Part shown: one piece after another, positions 52,587-61,556 of the stretch | Layout of the letters: each line of letters starts with the position of its first letter | How positions within the stretch are numbered: the stretch's first letter is position 1 | Assembly: GCA_947467605.1 (NCBI GenBank) | Contig: CANIII010000005.1 | Span: forward strand, 1 to 64,000 | DNA: 64,000 bases | Direction: 5' to 3' | Source: Acidobacteriota bacterium | GTDB lineage: Bacteria > Acidobacteriota > Vicinamibacteria > Vicinamibacterales > SCN-69-37 | The notes under the pieces: generated by a model | Seen by the model: the letters and a program-made list of their open reading frames with translations, nothing else | Told to the model about the DNA's origin: nothing | Database searches by the model: none | Made by a program: the position numbers and the translations under genes

Positions 52587-54065
52587 ATGAAGAAGCGTCT
52601 GTTGTCATCTGCCCCCGTCCTCGTCACCGGCGCTACCGGATACATCGGTGGCCGCCTCGTTCCTCGACTCCTCGCACAGGGCCATCGGGTGCGCTGCCTC
52701 GTGCGCGATCCGGCGCGGCTGCAGGGACGACCGTGGCACAGCGACGTGGAGATCGTGGCCGGCGATGTGCTGCAACCTGCCAGTCTGGCTGCGGCGATGC
52801 AGGGCGTCAGCGCGGCGTACTACCTCGTGCACAGCATGGCCGCCGGCGCGGACTTCCATGACCGCGACGTGGCCGCCGCCACCAACTTCGGCAACGCCGC
52901 GCGCACGGCCGGCGTGGAACGCATCATCTATCTTGGTGGCCTGGCCGAAGCCTCGCCAGGTCTCTCCGAACATCTGCGCTCACGACAGCAGACGGGCGAC
53001 ACGCTGCGCGCGAGCGGCGTGCCGGTGACGGAGTTTCGTGCGGGCGTGATCGTGGGATCCGGCAGCTTGTCGTTCGAGATGATCCGCTACCTCACCGAGC
53101 GCCTGCCCGTGATGATCTGCCCGCGCTGGGTGGCGACCCGCACGCAGCCGATCGGCATCCGCGAAGTGCTCGAGTATCTGTCGGCCGCGCTTACGGTGCC
53201 CGACAGCCGCGGCCGCATCATCGAAATCGGCGGCGCGGAAGTGGTGACCTACGGCGAGATGATGCAGATCTACGCCGACGTACGCGGCCTCACGCGTTGG
53301 CTGATCTCCGTGCCTGTGCTGACGCCCCGCCTCTCCTCCTACTGGGTCAATATCGTCACACCGATCCCCGCCGTGATTGCGCGTCCGCTGATCGAAGGGC
53401 TTCGCAACGAGAACGTCGTGCACGACCCGATCGCCCAGATGTTGTTTCCCGAGATCGTGCCCGTCAGCTATCGCGTGGCGGTGGAACGCGCGCTGGCACG
53501 GCTGCAGGCCAGCAACGTGGAAACGGCATGGAGCGACGCGCTCAGTACGAGCATTGGCGCTGCGACGCCGGTCGTGCTGACGACGCAGGAGGGGATGATC
53601 ATCGAGCAGCGCCAGCGAGTCGTCGCGGCGACACCCGCGCGTGTGAGCGCCGTGTTCTCCGGGATCGGCGGCGCGCGCGGCTGGTTCTCGATGAACTGGG
53701 CGTGGGAGATTCGCGGATGGCTCGACCGGCTCATCGGCGGCGTCGGTCTGCGCCGCGGGCGGCGCAACCCCGACACATTGCGCGTTGGCGATGCGGTGGA
53801 TTTCTGGCGCGTCGAAGCCGTGGAGCCCGATCGTCTGTTGCGCCTCCGCGCCGAAATGCTGGTGCCCGGTCAGGCCTGGCTGCAATTTCTGGTCATCGCG
53901 CGCGAGGACGGCCAGACGCTGTTGACGCAGACGGCGTTCTTCGCACCGAAGGGACTACTGGGCTGGACGTACTGGTACGCGCTCTACCCGTTCCACGCCT
54001 TCATCTTCGACGGACTAATCGATCAGATCAAAGCGCGGGCGGAAACCAAGAGCCCCGCGGCTTAG
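52587..54065 (+). CDS. SDR-family NAD(P)-binding protein with DUF2867-like C-terminal domain
   Basis: A 492-residue protein. The N terminus has the Rossmann fold TGATGYIGGRLVPRLLAQGHRVRCLVRDP, so it binds NAD(P). The region from about 330 (VSAVFSGIGGARGWFSMNWAWEIRGWLDRLIGGVGLRRGRRNPDTL) corresponds to the DUF2867-type C-terminal domain. The combination is common in Acidobacteriota and is often annotated as an NAD-dependent epimerase/dehydratase-like protein. Substrate unknown. Confidence 0.85.
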   Translation: MKKRLLSSAPVLVTGATGYIGGRLVPRLLAQGHRVRCLVRDPARLQGRPWHSDVEIVAGDVLQPASLAAAMQGVSAAYYLVHSMAAGADFHDRDVAAATNFGNAARTAGVERIIYLGGLAEASPGLSEHLRSRQQTGDTLRASGVPVTEFRAGVIVGSGSLSFEMIRYLTERLPVMICPRWVATRTQPIGIREVLEYLSAALTVPDSRGRIIEIGGAEVVTYGEMMQIYADVRGLTRWLISVPVLTPRLSSYWVNIVTPIPAVIARPLIEGLRNENVVHDPIAQMLFPEIVPVSYRVAVERALARLQASNVETAWSDALSTSIGAATPVVLTTQEGMIIEQRQRVVAATPARVSAVFSGIGGARGWFSMNWAWEIRGWLDRLIGGVGLRRGRRNPDTLRVGDAVDFWRVEAVEPDRLLRLRAEMLVPGQAWLQFLVIAREDGQTLLTQTAFFAPKGLLGWTYWYALYPFHAFIFDGLIDQIKARAETKSPAA

Positions 54066-54334
54066 GCGCCCTTCTCCATTACCCGCACGGCGGCGCCCTG
54101 CACACGCCCTGCACGAATGAAGGCGTCGTAGACGACCTGCTCTTCCCTCGTCAGCGAGAGATCCACGCCGCGTGTGCGCACGATCTGCTGCACCGGCACC
54201 CAATGGCACCCGTCGTCATCCAACTTCGGCAGACGTCCACGCTTCATCCGCGTGTGGGCGCCGAAATGCACGTACAACGCCGCCGTCAACTTCAACTCGC
54301 GCTCGCTCAAGGCACCGGTTTCATCTACGACCAT
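54062..54334 (-). CDS. Small hypothetical protein
   Basis: A 90-residue protein from the ATG at 54334. It reads MVVDETGALSERELKLTAALYVHFGAHTRMKRGRLPKL and ends VRVMEKGA. No family recognised; it overlaps the 3' end of the SDR gene by 4 bp on the opposite strand. Confidence 0.4.
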   Translation of the reverse strand: MVVDETGALSERELKLTAALYVHFGAHTRMKRGRLPKLDDDGCHWVPVQQIVRTRGVDLSLTREEQVVYDAFIRAGRVQGAAVRVMEKGA

Positions 54335-54393
54335 GAGGACAGTGTGGCGGCGCCCCGTGACAGGGCGGGTCAGGCCTATGGCACACTGAGCCC

Positions 54394-54903
54394 ATGACAC
54401 GTCCTGCGCTTGCCCTCATCCTCGTCGCCGTTGTCGTTCCGTCGCTTTCTGCCCAGCAGACGCAGGCTCCGCCGAAGCCGGTGGCGGCTGACACTCACCA
54501 GATGAACATGCGTGGCGCTGAGGTGATGGGGTTTGATCAGGACAAGACCACGCACCACTTCTATCTGTATGCCGACGGTGGCGCGATTGACGTGAGCGCC
54601 AATGACGCGGCGGACGCACAGAATCGCGACGCCGTGCGGTCGCATCTGCCGCACATCGCGATGATGTTTGGCAGTGGCGACTTCACGGCGCCGATGCTGG
54701 TGCACTCCACCGATGTGCCCGGCACGAAGGACATGACGGTGCTCAAGGACAAGATCGCCTTCAAGTATGTTGAGACGCCCAAGGGCGGGCGCGTGAACAT
54801 CACGACGACGGATGCGGCCGCACTCGAGGCGGTCTACACGTTTCTGCGTTTTCAGATCGCCGATCACAAGACCGGCGATCCGCTGACGGTTTCCAAGCGC
54901 TGA
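54394..54903 (+). CDS. Secreted hypothetical protein
   Basis: A 169-residue protein with a signal peptide (LALILVAVVVPSLSAQ). The mature part (MRGAEVMGFDQDKTTHHFYLYADGGAIDV, then GGRVNITTTDAAALEAVYTFLRFQI) is seen in acidobacterial secreted proteins of unknown function. No catalytic motif visible. Confidence 0.6.
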   Translation: MTRPALALILVAVVVPSLSAQQTQAPPKPVAADTHQMNMRGAEVMGFDQDKTTHHFYLYADGGAIDVSANDAADAQNRDAVRSHLPHIAMMFGSGDFTAPMLVHSTDVPGTKDMTVLKDKIAFKYVETPKGGRVNITTTDAAALEAVYTFLRFQIADHKTGDPLTVSKR

Positions 54904-54925
54904 CAGCGCCGCGGCGGGTGGCGAC

Positions 54926-55001
54926 TCGCAGAAATTGCGACGTCGATGTCAGGCTGTCGCGACGCCTTCTCCTCTGAAGGTGTCTTGGCATCGACGCGTT
55001 T
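54926..55001 (+). promoter_or_regulatory. Degenerate copy 3 of the sigma-54-type cassette
   Basis: The activator word TCGCAGAAATTGCGAC (54926-54941) is intact. The -24 part TGGCATCGAC is retained at 54986, but the -12 GC is replaced by TT. Downstream, AEANAQITIEGH-like codons resemble the coiled-coil remnants, so this is probably a decayed copy. Confidence 0.45.
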
Positions 55002-55070
55002 GAAGAAGACTGAGGCCAACGCGCAGATCACGATCGAAGGCCACGAGACCATTCGATCGGGTGTGCCAGA

Positions 55071-55180
55071 CGGGGTCAGAGCCCTTTTCCACAGGAATCC
55101 ACAGTTTGGGGACAGAGGTCCTCAAAAGTGGACCTCTGTCCCCAAACTGTTAGTACCTGTGGAAAAGGGCTCTGACCCCG
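55071..55180. repeat. 110-bp near-perfect inverted repeat (MITE or REP-like)
   Basis: Outer arms are 25 bp and perfect (cggggtcagagcccttttcc... at 55071-55095 against 55156-55180). Inner arms are 21 bp and perfect around an 8-base loop, and the two are separated by 5-base bulges on each side. The whole can form one long hairpin. The GGGGTCAGAGCCC ends resemble repeat units associated with REP transposases, but no transposase is nearby. Confidence 0.75.
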
Positions 55181-55187
55181 TTCCGCT

Positions 55188-55616
55188 CTAGTCCCTGCTT
55201 TTGACGTAGGCCACCAGGAACAGGGGCCAGACGACGAGCGCAGAGATCAGGGGTGGCGGCACACGGTAGATGTAGGCGAGGCCGATGAAGGCGCCGAGCC
55301 AGACGAGGGTGATGCCGGCGGCCGTGCGGCGCAGGCGCGTCGTGGCGTCGACACCGTAGATGAGCAGCAGGTTCATCGCCGTCAGCGCAAAGAACGTGAC
55401 CGACATCGTGAAGGCGAGGTCGCGGAAGATGTCGTAAATCGACGGCGTCATGCCGATGCCCATGGCGAGCGCGCTGGTCCGCATCGCATCGAGCGCGGGC
55501 TGGAGTTGCGGTGGATCCGCACCGAACTGCCCCAGCGTGTGAGCCACACCGGTGAGACCCATGAGGATCGTGGCCGCCAGGAACCACCCACGGCCAGGGC
55601 GAGACGTATTCGTCAT
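55188..55616 (-). CDS. Four-helix inner-membrane protein
   Basis: A 142-residue protein with about four hydrophobic segments (GWFLAATILMGLTGVAHTLG, FTMSVTFFALTAMNLLLIYG, TAAGITLVWLGAFIGLAYIY, LVVWPLFLVAYV). It resembles small LIC_13387-type proteins. It ends next to the 110-bp hairpin, which may act as terminator. Confidence 0.65.
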   Translation of the reverse strand: MTNTSRPGRGWFLAATILMGLTGVAHTLGQFGADPPQLQPALDAMRTSALAMGIGMTPSIYDIFRDLAFTMSVTFFALTAMNLLLIYGVDATTRLRRTAAGITLVWLGAFIGLAYIYRVPPPLISALVVWPLFLVAYVKSRD

Positions 55617-55661
55617 CGGCGCATCCTACGACAGCCGCTCGGTCGGCAGAAAAAGTTTTGT

Positions 55662-55676
55662 CTTTGCATTGCAAAG
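55662..55676. promoter_or_regulatory. Palindrome CTTTGCATTGCAAAG
   Basis: A perfect 7-bp inverted repeat with one central base lies in the 97-bp gap between two divergent membrane-protein genes. Possible operator for both. Confidence 0.4.
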
Positions 55677-55713
55677 TGCTTTCGCATAAGCTCCCTAGCC
55701 AGAGGAGCTATTC

Positions 55714-56079
55714 ATGCGTCTGGCCTTTCGATCGATCGCATTGTTCAACATCGCCACATCCCTGTGGCTGACCGTGATGTTCCTGATCCTGCGGCACGCC
55801 AACTTCGGCCCGAGGGCGGCGGTGGCGATGGGGATCGCGGTATTTTGCGGGTGTGCGTTTTACGCCTCGCGGCCCACGGCCCCGCCGTGGATGCGGGCGG
55901 CGGCGATGTCGGGCAGCCTGATGCTCGGCGCCGCCGGCGTGTTGGCCATTTATCAAGACCTGCAGCCGAACGCCAGCTTCGAAGGGTTCGTGCTGATCAT
56001 CGGCACCGCGTGGATCGCGCAGGCCACGACGGCCCTCGTCACATTCGCGGCAAGGTCAACTGATCGGGTGCATACGTAG
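55714..56079 (+). CDS. Small membrane protein
   Basis: A 121-residue protein with GAGGAG ahead of its start and about four hydrophobic segments (IALFNIATSLWLTVMFLILRH, AAVAMGIAVFCGCAFYA, AAMSGSLMLGAAGVLAIYQDL, FVLIIGTAWIAQATTALV). No family recognised. It is divergent from the four-helix gene and shares the palindromic region; a hairpin CCGACGGGC-TTCA-GCCCGTCGG follows at 56080-56101. Confidence 0.6.
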   Translation: MRLAFRSIALFNIATSLWLTVMFLILRHANFGPRAAVAMGIAVFCGCAFYASRPTAPPWMRAAAMSGSLMLGAAGVLAIYQDLQPNASFEGFVLIIGTAWIAQATTALVTFAARSTDRVHT

Positions 56080-56101
56080 CCGACGGGCTTCAGCCCGTCG
56101 G
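56080..56101. repeat. Intergenic hairpin after the small membrane gene
   Basis: Perfect 9-bp stem CCGACGGGC / GCCCGTCGG with TTCA loop. No T-tract. Resembles the other TTCA/TGAA-loop hairpins in this window. Confidence 0.55.
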
Positions 56102-56152
56102 TCAGTAGCCGCCCACATGTTGAAGGCCTTTGATCTTGTCGATGTCCTGCTC

Positions 56153-57964
56153 TTACGCCTCTGCCGGCGCAGGTCCCGCAGCCGGGCCAAGTGCCGCGAT
56201 CCACTTGCGGGCCGCAGCACCGATGATGATCAGCACGCAAATCATCATCGCGGCCGTACAGACCGTGTCAACGTAGCCCTGCATCTGCAGCTTCGGATTG
56301 GCGCCGACTGCCAGCGGCCAGAAGTTATCGCGGATGCTCATCCATCCGCCGACGAGCGTGTTCGTCGACAGAAACAGAAACGGGATGAACGTGATCCACG
56401 CGTACTTCACCTTGCCCATGTTCATGATGATGGTCGTCGCAATCGAGAGTGAGATCGCGGCGAGCAGCTGATTGGCGATGCCGAACATCGGCCAGATGGT
56501 ACTGATGCTGCCGACCCAAATGAAGTAACCCCACGAGAATACGACCAGACCCGTTGAGATCATCGCGCCGGGCAGCCAGGCATGGTCACCCATCCTGGCT
56601 GTGGCGGGCGAGGCTCTGCCTATGAACTCCCCAACGAGGAATCTCGCCACACGCGTGCCCGCATCGATCGTCGTCAAAATGAACAACGCCTCGAACATGA
56701 TGGCGAAGTGGTACCAGTAATCCATCATGCCGGCCATGCCGGGGATCTTCGAGAAGATCTGCGCCATGCCGACTGCGAGTGAGACGGCGCCGCCCGGGCG
56801 GCCCTGCACCGTCTCCCCCACTTCAGCCTGCAACGTCGGCAGGTTCACGACCTGCATGTCGAGCTTCGCGTAGACGGCCGGTGAGGTGTTGATCGCGTAG
56901 TAGTCGGCCGGCTGCAGCGAGCACGCCGCAATCAGCGCCATGACGCCGACGACACCCTCCATCAGCATCGCGCCGTATCCGATCGGGCGAATGTGCGTCT
57001 CTTTGTCGATCATCTTCGGCGTCGTGCCCGATCCGATGAGGCCGTGGAAACCAGAGATCGCGCCGCACGCGATGGTGATGAACGCAAACGGAAACAGCGT
57101 GCCCGGAATGATCGGGCCGCCGCCGCCGATGAAGTTCGAGAACGCCGGCATCTGCAAATGCGGATTGACGATGACCACACCGATGATCAGGAAACCGATG
57201 GTGCCGATCTTCATAAATGACGACAGGTAATCGCGCGGAGCGAGGAGCATCCAGACTGGCAGGACCGACGCCACAAATCCGTAAGCGCCGAGCGCGATGA
57301 TCAATTGCTGCCGCGACAGGATGAAGAAGTGACCGATGGACGATGCCGCAATCGGTTTGCCGGCGACGACCGCGATGATGAGCGCGATGACGCCGATGAT
57401 CGTGGCTTCCTGCGTCTTCCCCTTGCGCCACGTGTGCGTGTAGAAGCCCATGAAGAGCGCGATCGGAATCGTGAGGCCGATCGTGAAGAGTGCCCACGCG
57501 CTTTCCTGCAGGGCGTTGACGACCGCGAGGCCGAGGCCAGCGAGTGCGACGACGACGACGAAGATGATCGCGATGCCGGCCGTCGTGCCGGCAACCGGCC
57601 CGATCTCGGAGCGCGCGATTGAGGCGAGCGATGCGCCGCCGCGACGCGTGGACGCCCAGAGAATCAACATGTCGTGCACGGCGCCGGCGAGACAGACGCC
57701 GGCCACAATCCAGATGAGGCCTGGTGCCCAACCGAATTGCGCAGCGAGCACGGGGCCGATGAGCGGGCCCGCGCCGGTGATGGCGGCGAAGTGATGACCA
57801 AACAACACCCACTTCGAGGTCGGGTGGAAGTTGTGGCCGTCTTCCTTCGTATGCGCGGGCGTGATGCGCGTGTCGTCGAGCATCATGATCTTGGCGGAGA
57901 TGAACGCGCTATAGAAGCGGTAGGCCATCGCGAGCACGCCCAGGACCGGAATGATGATGTACAT
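56153..57964 (-). CDS. cstA: CstA-type carbon starvation protein / peptide transporter
   Basis: About 603 residues from the ATG at 57964; an ATG at 57973 is also possible. Multi-spanning membrane protein with the CstA N terminus ([58 protein letters not shown]) and [13 protein letters not shown] near the end. It imports peptides or pyruvate-like substrates under carbon limitation in characterised cases. A TATAAT box lies about 17 bases upstream of the start, inside the 5' end of the divergent dedA gene. Confidence 0.9.
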   Translation of the reverse strand: MYIIIPVLGVLAMAYRFYSAFISAKIMMLDDTRITPAHTKEDGHNFHPTSKWVLFGHHFAAITGAGPLIGPVLAAQFGWAPGLIWIVAGVCLAGAVHDMLILWASTRRGGASLASIARSEIGPVAGTTAGIAIIFVVVVALAGLGLAVVNALQESAWALFTIGLTIPIALFMGFYTHTWRKGKTQEATIIGVIALIIAVVAGKPIAASSIGHFFILSRQQLIIALGAYGFVASVLPVWMLLAPRDYLSSFMKIGTIGFLIIGVVIVNPHLQMPAFSNFIGGGGPIIPGTLFPFAFITIACGAISGFHGLIGSGTTPKMIDKETHIRPIGYGAMLMEGVVGVMALIAACSLQPADYYAINTSPAVYAKLDMQVVNLPTLQAEVGETVQGRPGGAVSLAVGMAQIFSKIPGMAGMMDYWYHFAIMFEALFILTTIDAGTRVARFLVGEFIGRASPATARMGDHAWLPGAMISTGLVVFSWGYFIWVGSISTIWPMFGIANQLLAAISLSIATTIIMNMGKVKYAWITFIPFLFLSTNTLVGGWMSIRDNFWPLAVGANPKLQMQGYVDTVCTAAMMICVLIIIGAAARKWIAALGPAAGPAPAEA

Positions 57965-57971
57965 TGCTTGC

Positions 57972-58643
57972 ATGGCGCGGATTATAGACTTCCTTTTGCA
58001 CGTCGACACACATTTGCTTGAGGCGGTCAGAACGTACGGTTCGTGGGTCTACGGCATCCTGTTCGCCATCATTTTTGCGGAAACGGGACTGGTGGTGACC
58101 CCGTTTCTCCCAGGGGATTCGCTCCTGTTTGCGATAGGCGCCCTCTGCGTGAGCGGTGCCGATGGGGCCGCCGCCCCCCTCAGCCTCCCCGTCGTGGGCC
58201 TCCTACTGATCGCGGCGGCGTACCTGGGTAACACCGTGAACTACTTCATTGGCCGCGCCATCGGCCCGCGGGTCTTTCAAGCGTCGAACAACGACACGAT
58301 CTTTGGCAAGTTGCTGAATCGGAAGTATCTGGATCAGGCGCACGCGTTTTTTGAACTGCACGGCGGCAAGGCAGTCGCGCTCAGCCGATTCGTGCCGATC
58401 GTGCGCACGTTTCTGCCCTTTGTGGCGGGCGCCGCGAAGATGGCGCCGCGTCAGTTCATGCTCTACAACCTCGCGGGCGGCGTCGGCTGGGTCAGCGTGT
58501 GCCTCGGCGCGGGCGTGCTCTTTGGCAACATCCCGATCGTGAAGAAGAACTTCTCCCTCGTCGCGCTCGGGATTGTGTTCGTGTCGATGCTGCCGATTGC
58601 GTTTGAATATCTGAAATCGCGGAAGTCAGCTCCCCGGACCTAA
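57972..58643 (+). CDS. DedA-family membrane protein
   Basis: A 223-residue protein starting at the ATG at 57972 (MARIIDFLLHVDTHL). ETGLVVTPFLPGDSLLFAIGAL (residues 37-58) is the DedA signature, and later SRFVPIVRTFLPFVAGAAKM is also conserved. DedA proteins are flippases for undecaprenyl phosphate or other lipids. The start codon lies within a few bases of the divergent cstA start, so the two genes overlap or nearly touch at their 5' ends. Confidence 0.9.
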   Translation: MARIIDFLLHVDTHLLEAVRTYGSWVYGILFAIIFAETGLVVTPFLPGDSLLFAIGALCVSGADGAAAPLSLPVVGLLLIAAAYLGNTVNYFIGRAIGPRVFQASNNDTIFGKLLNRKYLDQAHAFFELHGGKAVALSRFVPIVRTFLPFVAGAAKMAPRQFMLYNLAGGVGWVSVCLGAGVLFGNIPIVKKNFSLVALGIVFVSMLPIAFEYLKSRKSAPRT

Positions 58644-58653
58644 AGGTCCGGGG
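58632..58653. terminator. Bidirectional terminator-like hairpin
   Basis: CCCCGGACC / GGTCCGGGG with TAAA loop lies between the convergent dedA and glycosyltransferase genes. The stem is the same as at 40548. No strong T-tract. Confidence 0.5.
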
Positions 58654-58658
58654 CTCCA

Positions 58659-60317
58659 TCAGTTCTTATTCGTCACAATCACGACTTTGCCCCAGACCTG
58701 GGCGCGGATGTATTTGCCGACGTTGCCGATGATCGCCGGCTCCGAATGGACCTCGATCACCGGCAGGCCGGCCTGTTTCAGCACATCGACGTCCGACTCG
58801 ATCATCACGGCGTAGGTGCGGCCCGGCGACGTCCACGTCTTCAGCAACTCGTCCAACAACTCGGTCTGCTGCACCGGGTGTTGCGCGTAAAACCGCAGGC
58901 TCGCCTTCCATCGTCCCTGGCGATAGATGACGACGTGATCGGGTGCGTCGACGTGTGCTTGGATCCACACGCCGAGGTCGGCGCCCGGCCGCGTCTCTTT
59001 GAACACGGGATAGCCGATTAGCACCACGCCGCCGTAGAGCACGAGTAACGTGGCAATCAGCGGCCAGCCGGCGCGCGACGGGCGGAATCGGCGCGAGAAC
59101 AGGTACACGACCCACGCCAGTCCGCCGGCCATGATGATGGCGAGCACGATGCCTGATGCCAGCGTCGGCAAGTGCAGGTCGACGCTCGCGAGCGCCACCG
59201 CCCCGACGATGCCGAGGAGCACGAGCACAACGCCGGTCAGGAGGAGGCTCCACGAGGTGAATCGATAGCGATGCGTCGAATCGGTGGCGGCCGACTGCCA
59301 TGCGTCGGCAGCGAGCAAACACGCCGCGGGCGCGAGTGGATAGATGTAGTGATCGAGCTTGAAGCGTGATGCGGAGAAGAAGCCGAACACCACGGCAATC
59401 CAGGCCCAGAGGAGTACGCGTCGCGGTTCGAAGGCGCGGCCGTCACGTCGATGGCGCCACGCATCAATGAGTCCGCCGAGACACACGAGCGTCCACGGGA
59501 ACATGGCCGAGAGCGCCACGCGCACATAGAAGAACGGATAGAAGCTGCGGCGATAGAGCGGCGCGGCGAAGAGCTGCAGGTTGTTGTACAGCACGTAGCC
59601 GTCGATGAACTGCTGACCGAAGGTCTTCAGCATCAGCAGGAACCACGGCAAGGCGAGAATGCCGGCGGCCAGGAGGCCCTTGAACCAGTGGATGCGGCGC
59701 AGAATGGTGCGCGTCTCTTTCGACAACATCGCCGCGAGCAGCGCCGCGGCGACCACGATGATGAAGACGAAGGGACCTTTGATCTGCACTGCCAGTGACA
59801 GCAGGATGAAGCCGGGGATCTGGAGCTTCGGCCGGTTCTCGAGCGCAGAGACCATCAGCAGGGCAAACGCGCCGAAGAGAAACGCGTTGAAGACCATGTC
59901 GAAGATGGCGAAGCTGGCGAGCACGAACGAGAGCGGCGTCATGGCGAGCATGAGCGCACCGCGTTCGCCGGTCTCGCTCCCGAAGAGACGACGGCCAAAC
60001 CAGAAGGTGATGCCAAGGAGCGCGAGAGCCGCCATCGCTGTGGGGAAGCGGGCGCCGAACTCGTTTTCGCCGAAGAGCGCGAATGAGCCAGCTTGCAGCC
60101 AGTGGAAGAGCGCAGGCTTGTCGATGATCGGCACGCCGTCGATGCGCGGCACGAGGTAGTCGCCGAGTTGACGCATCTCTCGGGTGATCTGCGCGTAGTG
60201 CGCTTCGTCGGGATCGATCAACGGCAGGTAGGACATCCGCCAGAAGATCACGACCCAGCAGACCAGCGCCCACATGGCCACGCGCCACGCGACGGCGCGG
60301 TTGGGTGAATCCGTCAT
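58659..60317 (-). CDS. Glycosyltransferase family 39 (ArnT-like) membrane protein
   Basis: About 552 residues from the ATG at 60317. Many hydrophobic helices follow the N-terminal loop IDPDEAHYAQITREMRQLGDYLVPRIDGVPIIDKPALFHW, the GT39/PMT_2 signature (DEAHYA, DKPALFHW). Such enzymes transfer sugars from undecaprenyl phosphate to lipid A or other acceptors in the periplasm. The C terminus ends in a soluble domain. Acceptor unknown. Confidence 0.85.
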   Translation of the reverse strand: MTDSPNRAVAWRVAMWALVCWVVIFWRMSYLPLIDPDEAHYAQITREMRQLGDYLVPRIDGVPIIDKPALFHWLQAGSFALFGENEFGARFPTAMAALALLGITFWFGRRLFGSETGERGALMLAMTPLSFVLASFAIFDMVFNAFLFGAFALLMVSALENRPKLQIPGFILLSLAVQIKGPFVFIIVVAAALLAAMLSKETRTILRRIHWFKGLLAAGILALPWFLLMLKTFGQQFIDGYVLYNNLQLFAAPLYRRSFYPFFYVRVALSAMFPWTLVCLGGLIDAWRHRRDGRAFEPRRVLLWAWIAVVFGFFSASRFKLDHYIYPLAPAACLLAADAWQSAATDSTHRYRFTSWSLLLTGVVLVLLGIVGAVALASVDLHLPTLASGIVLAIIMAGGLAWVVYLFSRRFRPSRAGWPLIATLLVLYGGVVLIGYPVFKETRPGADLGVWIQAHVDAPDHVVIYRQGRWKASLRFYAQHPVQQTELLDELLKTWTSPGRTYAVMIESDVDVLKQAGLPVIEVHSEPAIIGNVGKYIRAQVWGKVVIVTNKN

Positions 60318-60349
60318 GCAGGTGACATGATACTCAGTTGATAGCACCT

Positions 60350-61525
60350 ATGGCGCTGACATTCATCCTTCTCACCGTCTTCATCGACATGCTCGGACTC
60401 GGATTATTGATTCCGGTCATCCCGTTCATCGTGCGCCAATTCAGTGAGAGCGCCCTCACGGTCGGCCTGTTATCGATGTCGTTTGCGCTGTTCCAGTTCT
60501 TCGCCGCACCGATTCTCGGCAAGCTGTCGGATCGCCACGGCCGGCGCCCCCTCCTGCTCTATAGCCTTTTTGGCTCCGCGATTGGATACGCGCTCTTCGG
60601 CGTTGCGCATTCCCTCGCCCTGCTCTTCGTCGCGCGGATCGTCGACGGCATCAGCGGTGGCAATGTGTCGATCGCGCAGGCCTACATTGCGGATGTCACG
60701 GAGCCGAAGAACCGCTCGCGCAATTTCGGCATGCTCGGCGCAGCGTTCGGACTTGGCTTCATCATTGGGCCGGCGATCGGCGGCACGCTCAGCCATTTCT
60801 GGGGTCTGTCGGCGCCGGCATTCTTCGCCGCCGGCCTCGCCCTGGCGAACACGGTGCTCGGTTTCTTTGTACTGCCCGAGACGCGCCCCGTGGAAAAGCG
60901 CACCCGCGTGCCGATGACGTTCGCCTCGCTGAATCCGATCAGTGGCGTCATTCGTGGCATGCGGCACGAGCATCTCGGCCCGATCTTTCTCGCCATCTTC
61001 GCGTTCAATGTCGCGTTCAGCGGCTTGCAGTCGAACTTCTCGCTCTTCACACTGGCGCGGTTTGGCTGGGGGCCGTCAGAAAATGCGGCGCTCTTCAGCG
61101 TGATCGGCATTGTGTCGGCGATCACGCAGGCGATCATCGTGCGCAAGCTGGTGAAGGTCTATCGCGATCAGTCGATTGCCATCATCGGTCTCAGCGTGCA
61201 GGCCGTGGCGTATATCGGCACGGCGTTCGTGCCGGCCGCATGGATGATCTTCGCGGTGTGCGCGGTGATGAGCTTCGGCGTGGGCATCACGTCACCGACG
61301 ATTCAGGGCATCGTGTCCAACAGCGTGTCTGATCAGGACCAGGGCATGATGCTCGGCACCACGCAATCGGTCACCGCACTCACGCGCATTGTCGGGCCAC
61401 TGTGGGCGGGTTTCTCGTTCGATTGGCTCGGCCCGGGCGCGCCGTATTGGAGCGGCGCCATCATGATCGCGATCGCCGCCATGCTCGTCATCAGCGCGCG
61501 GCCACGGCATCATCAGCATCAGTAA
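60350..61525 (+). CDS. MFS drug-efflux-type transporter
   Basis: A 391-residue protein from the ATG at 60350 (MALTFILLTVF), about 12 helices. The loop after helix 2 reads GKLSDRHGRRP, the MFS motif A. DMLGLGLLIPVIPFI and the SG-N pattern near DGISGGNVSIAQAYIAD (motif C region) match the TetA-like DHA1 family. Substrate unknown. Divergent from the glycosyltransferase gene. Confidence 0.85.
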   Translation: MALTFILLTVFIDMLGLGLLIPVIPFIVRQFSESALTVGLLSMSFALFQFFAAPILGKLSDRHGRRPLLLYSLFGSAIGYALFGVAHSLALLFVARIVDGISGGNVSIAQAYIADVTEPKNRSRNFGMLGAAFGLGFIIGPAIGGTLSHFWGLSAPAFFAAGLALANTVLGFFVLPETRPVEKRTRVPMTFASLNPISGVIRGMRHEHLGPIFLAIFAFNVAFSGLQSNFSLFTLARFGWGPSENAALFSVIGIVSAITQAIIVRKLVKVYRDQSIAIIGLSVQAVAYIGTAFVPAAWMIFAVCAVMSFGVGITSPTIQGIVSNSVSDQDQGMMLGTTQSVTALTRIVGPLWAGFSFDWLGPGAPYWSGAIMIAIAAMLVISARPRHHQHQ

Positions 61526-61556
61526 TACCTAAATAAGGGTCCTAAAATCAGGGGGT

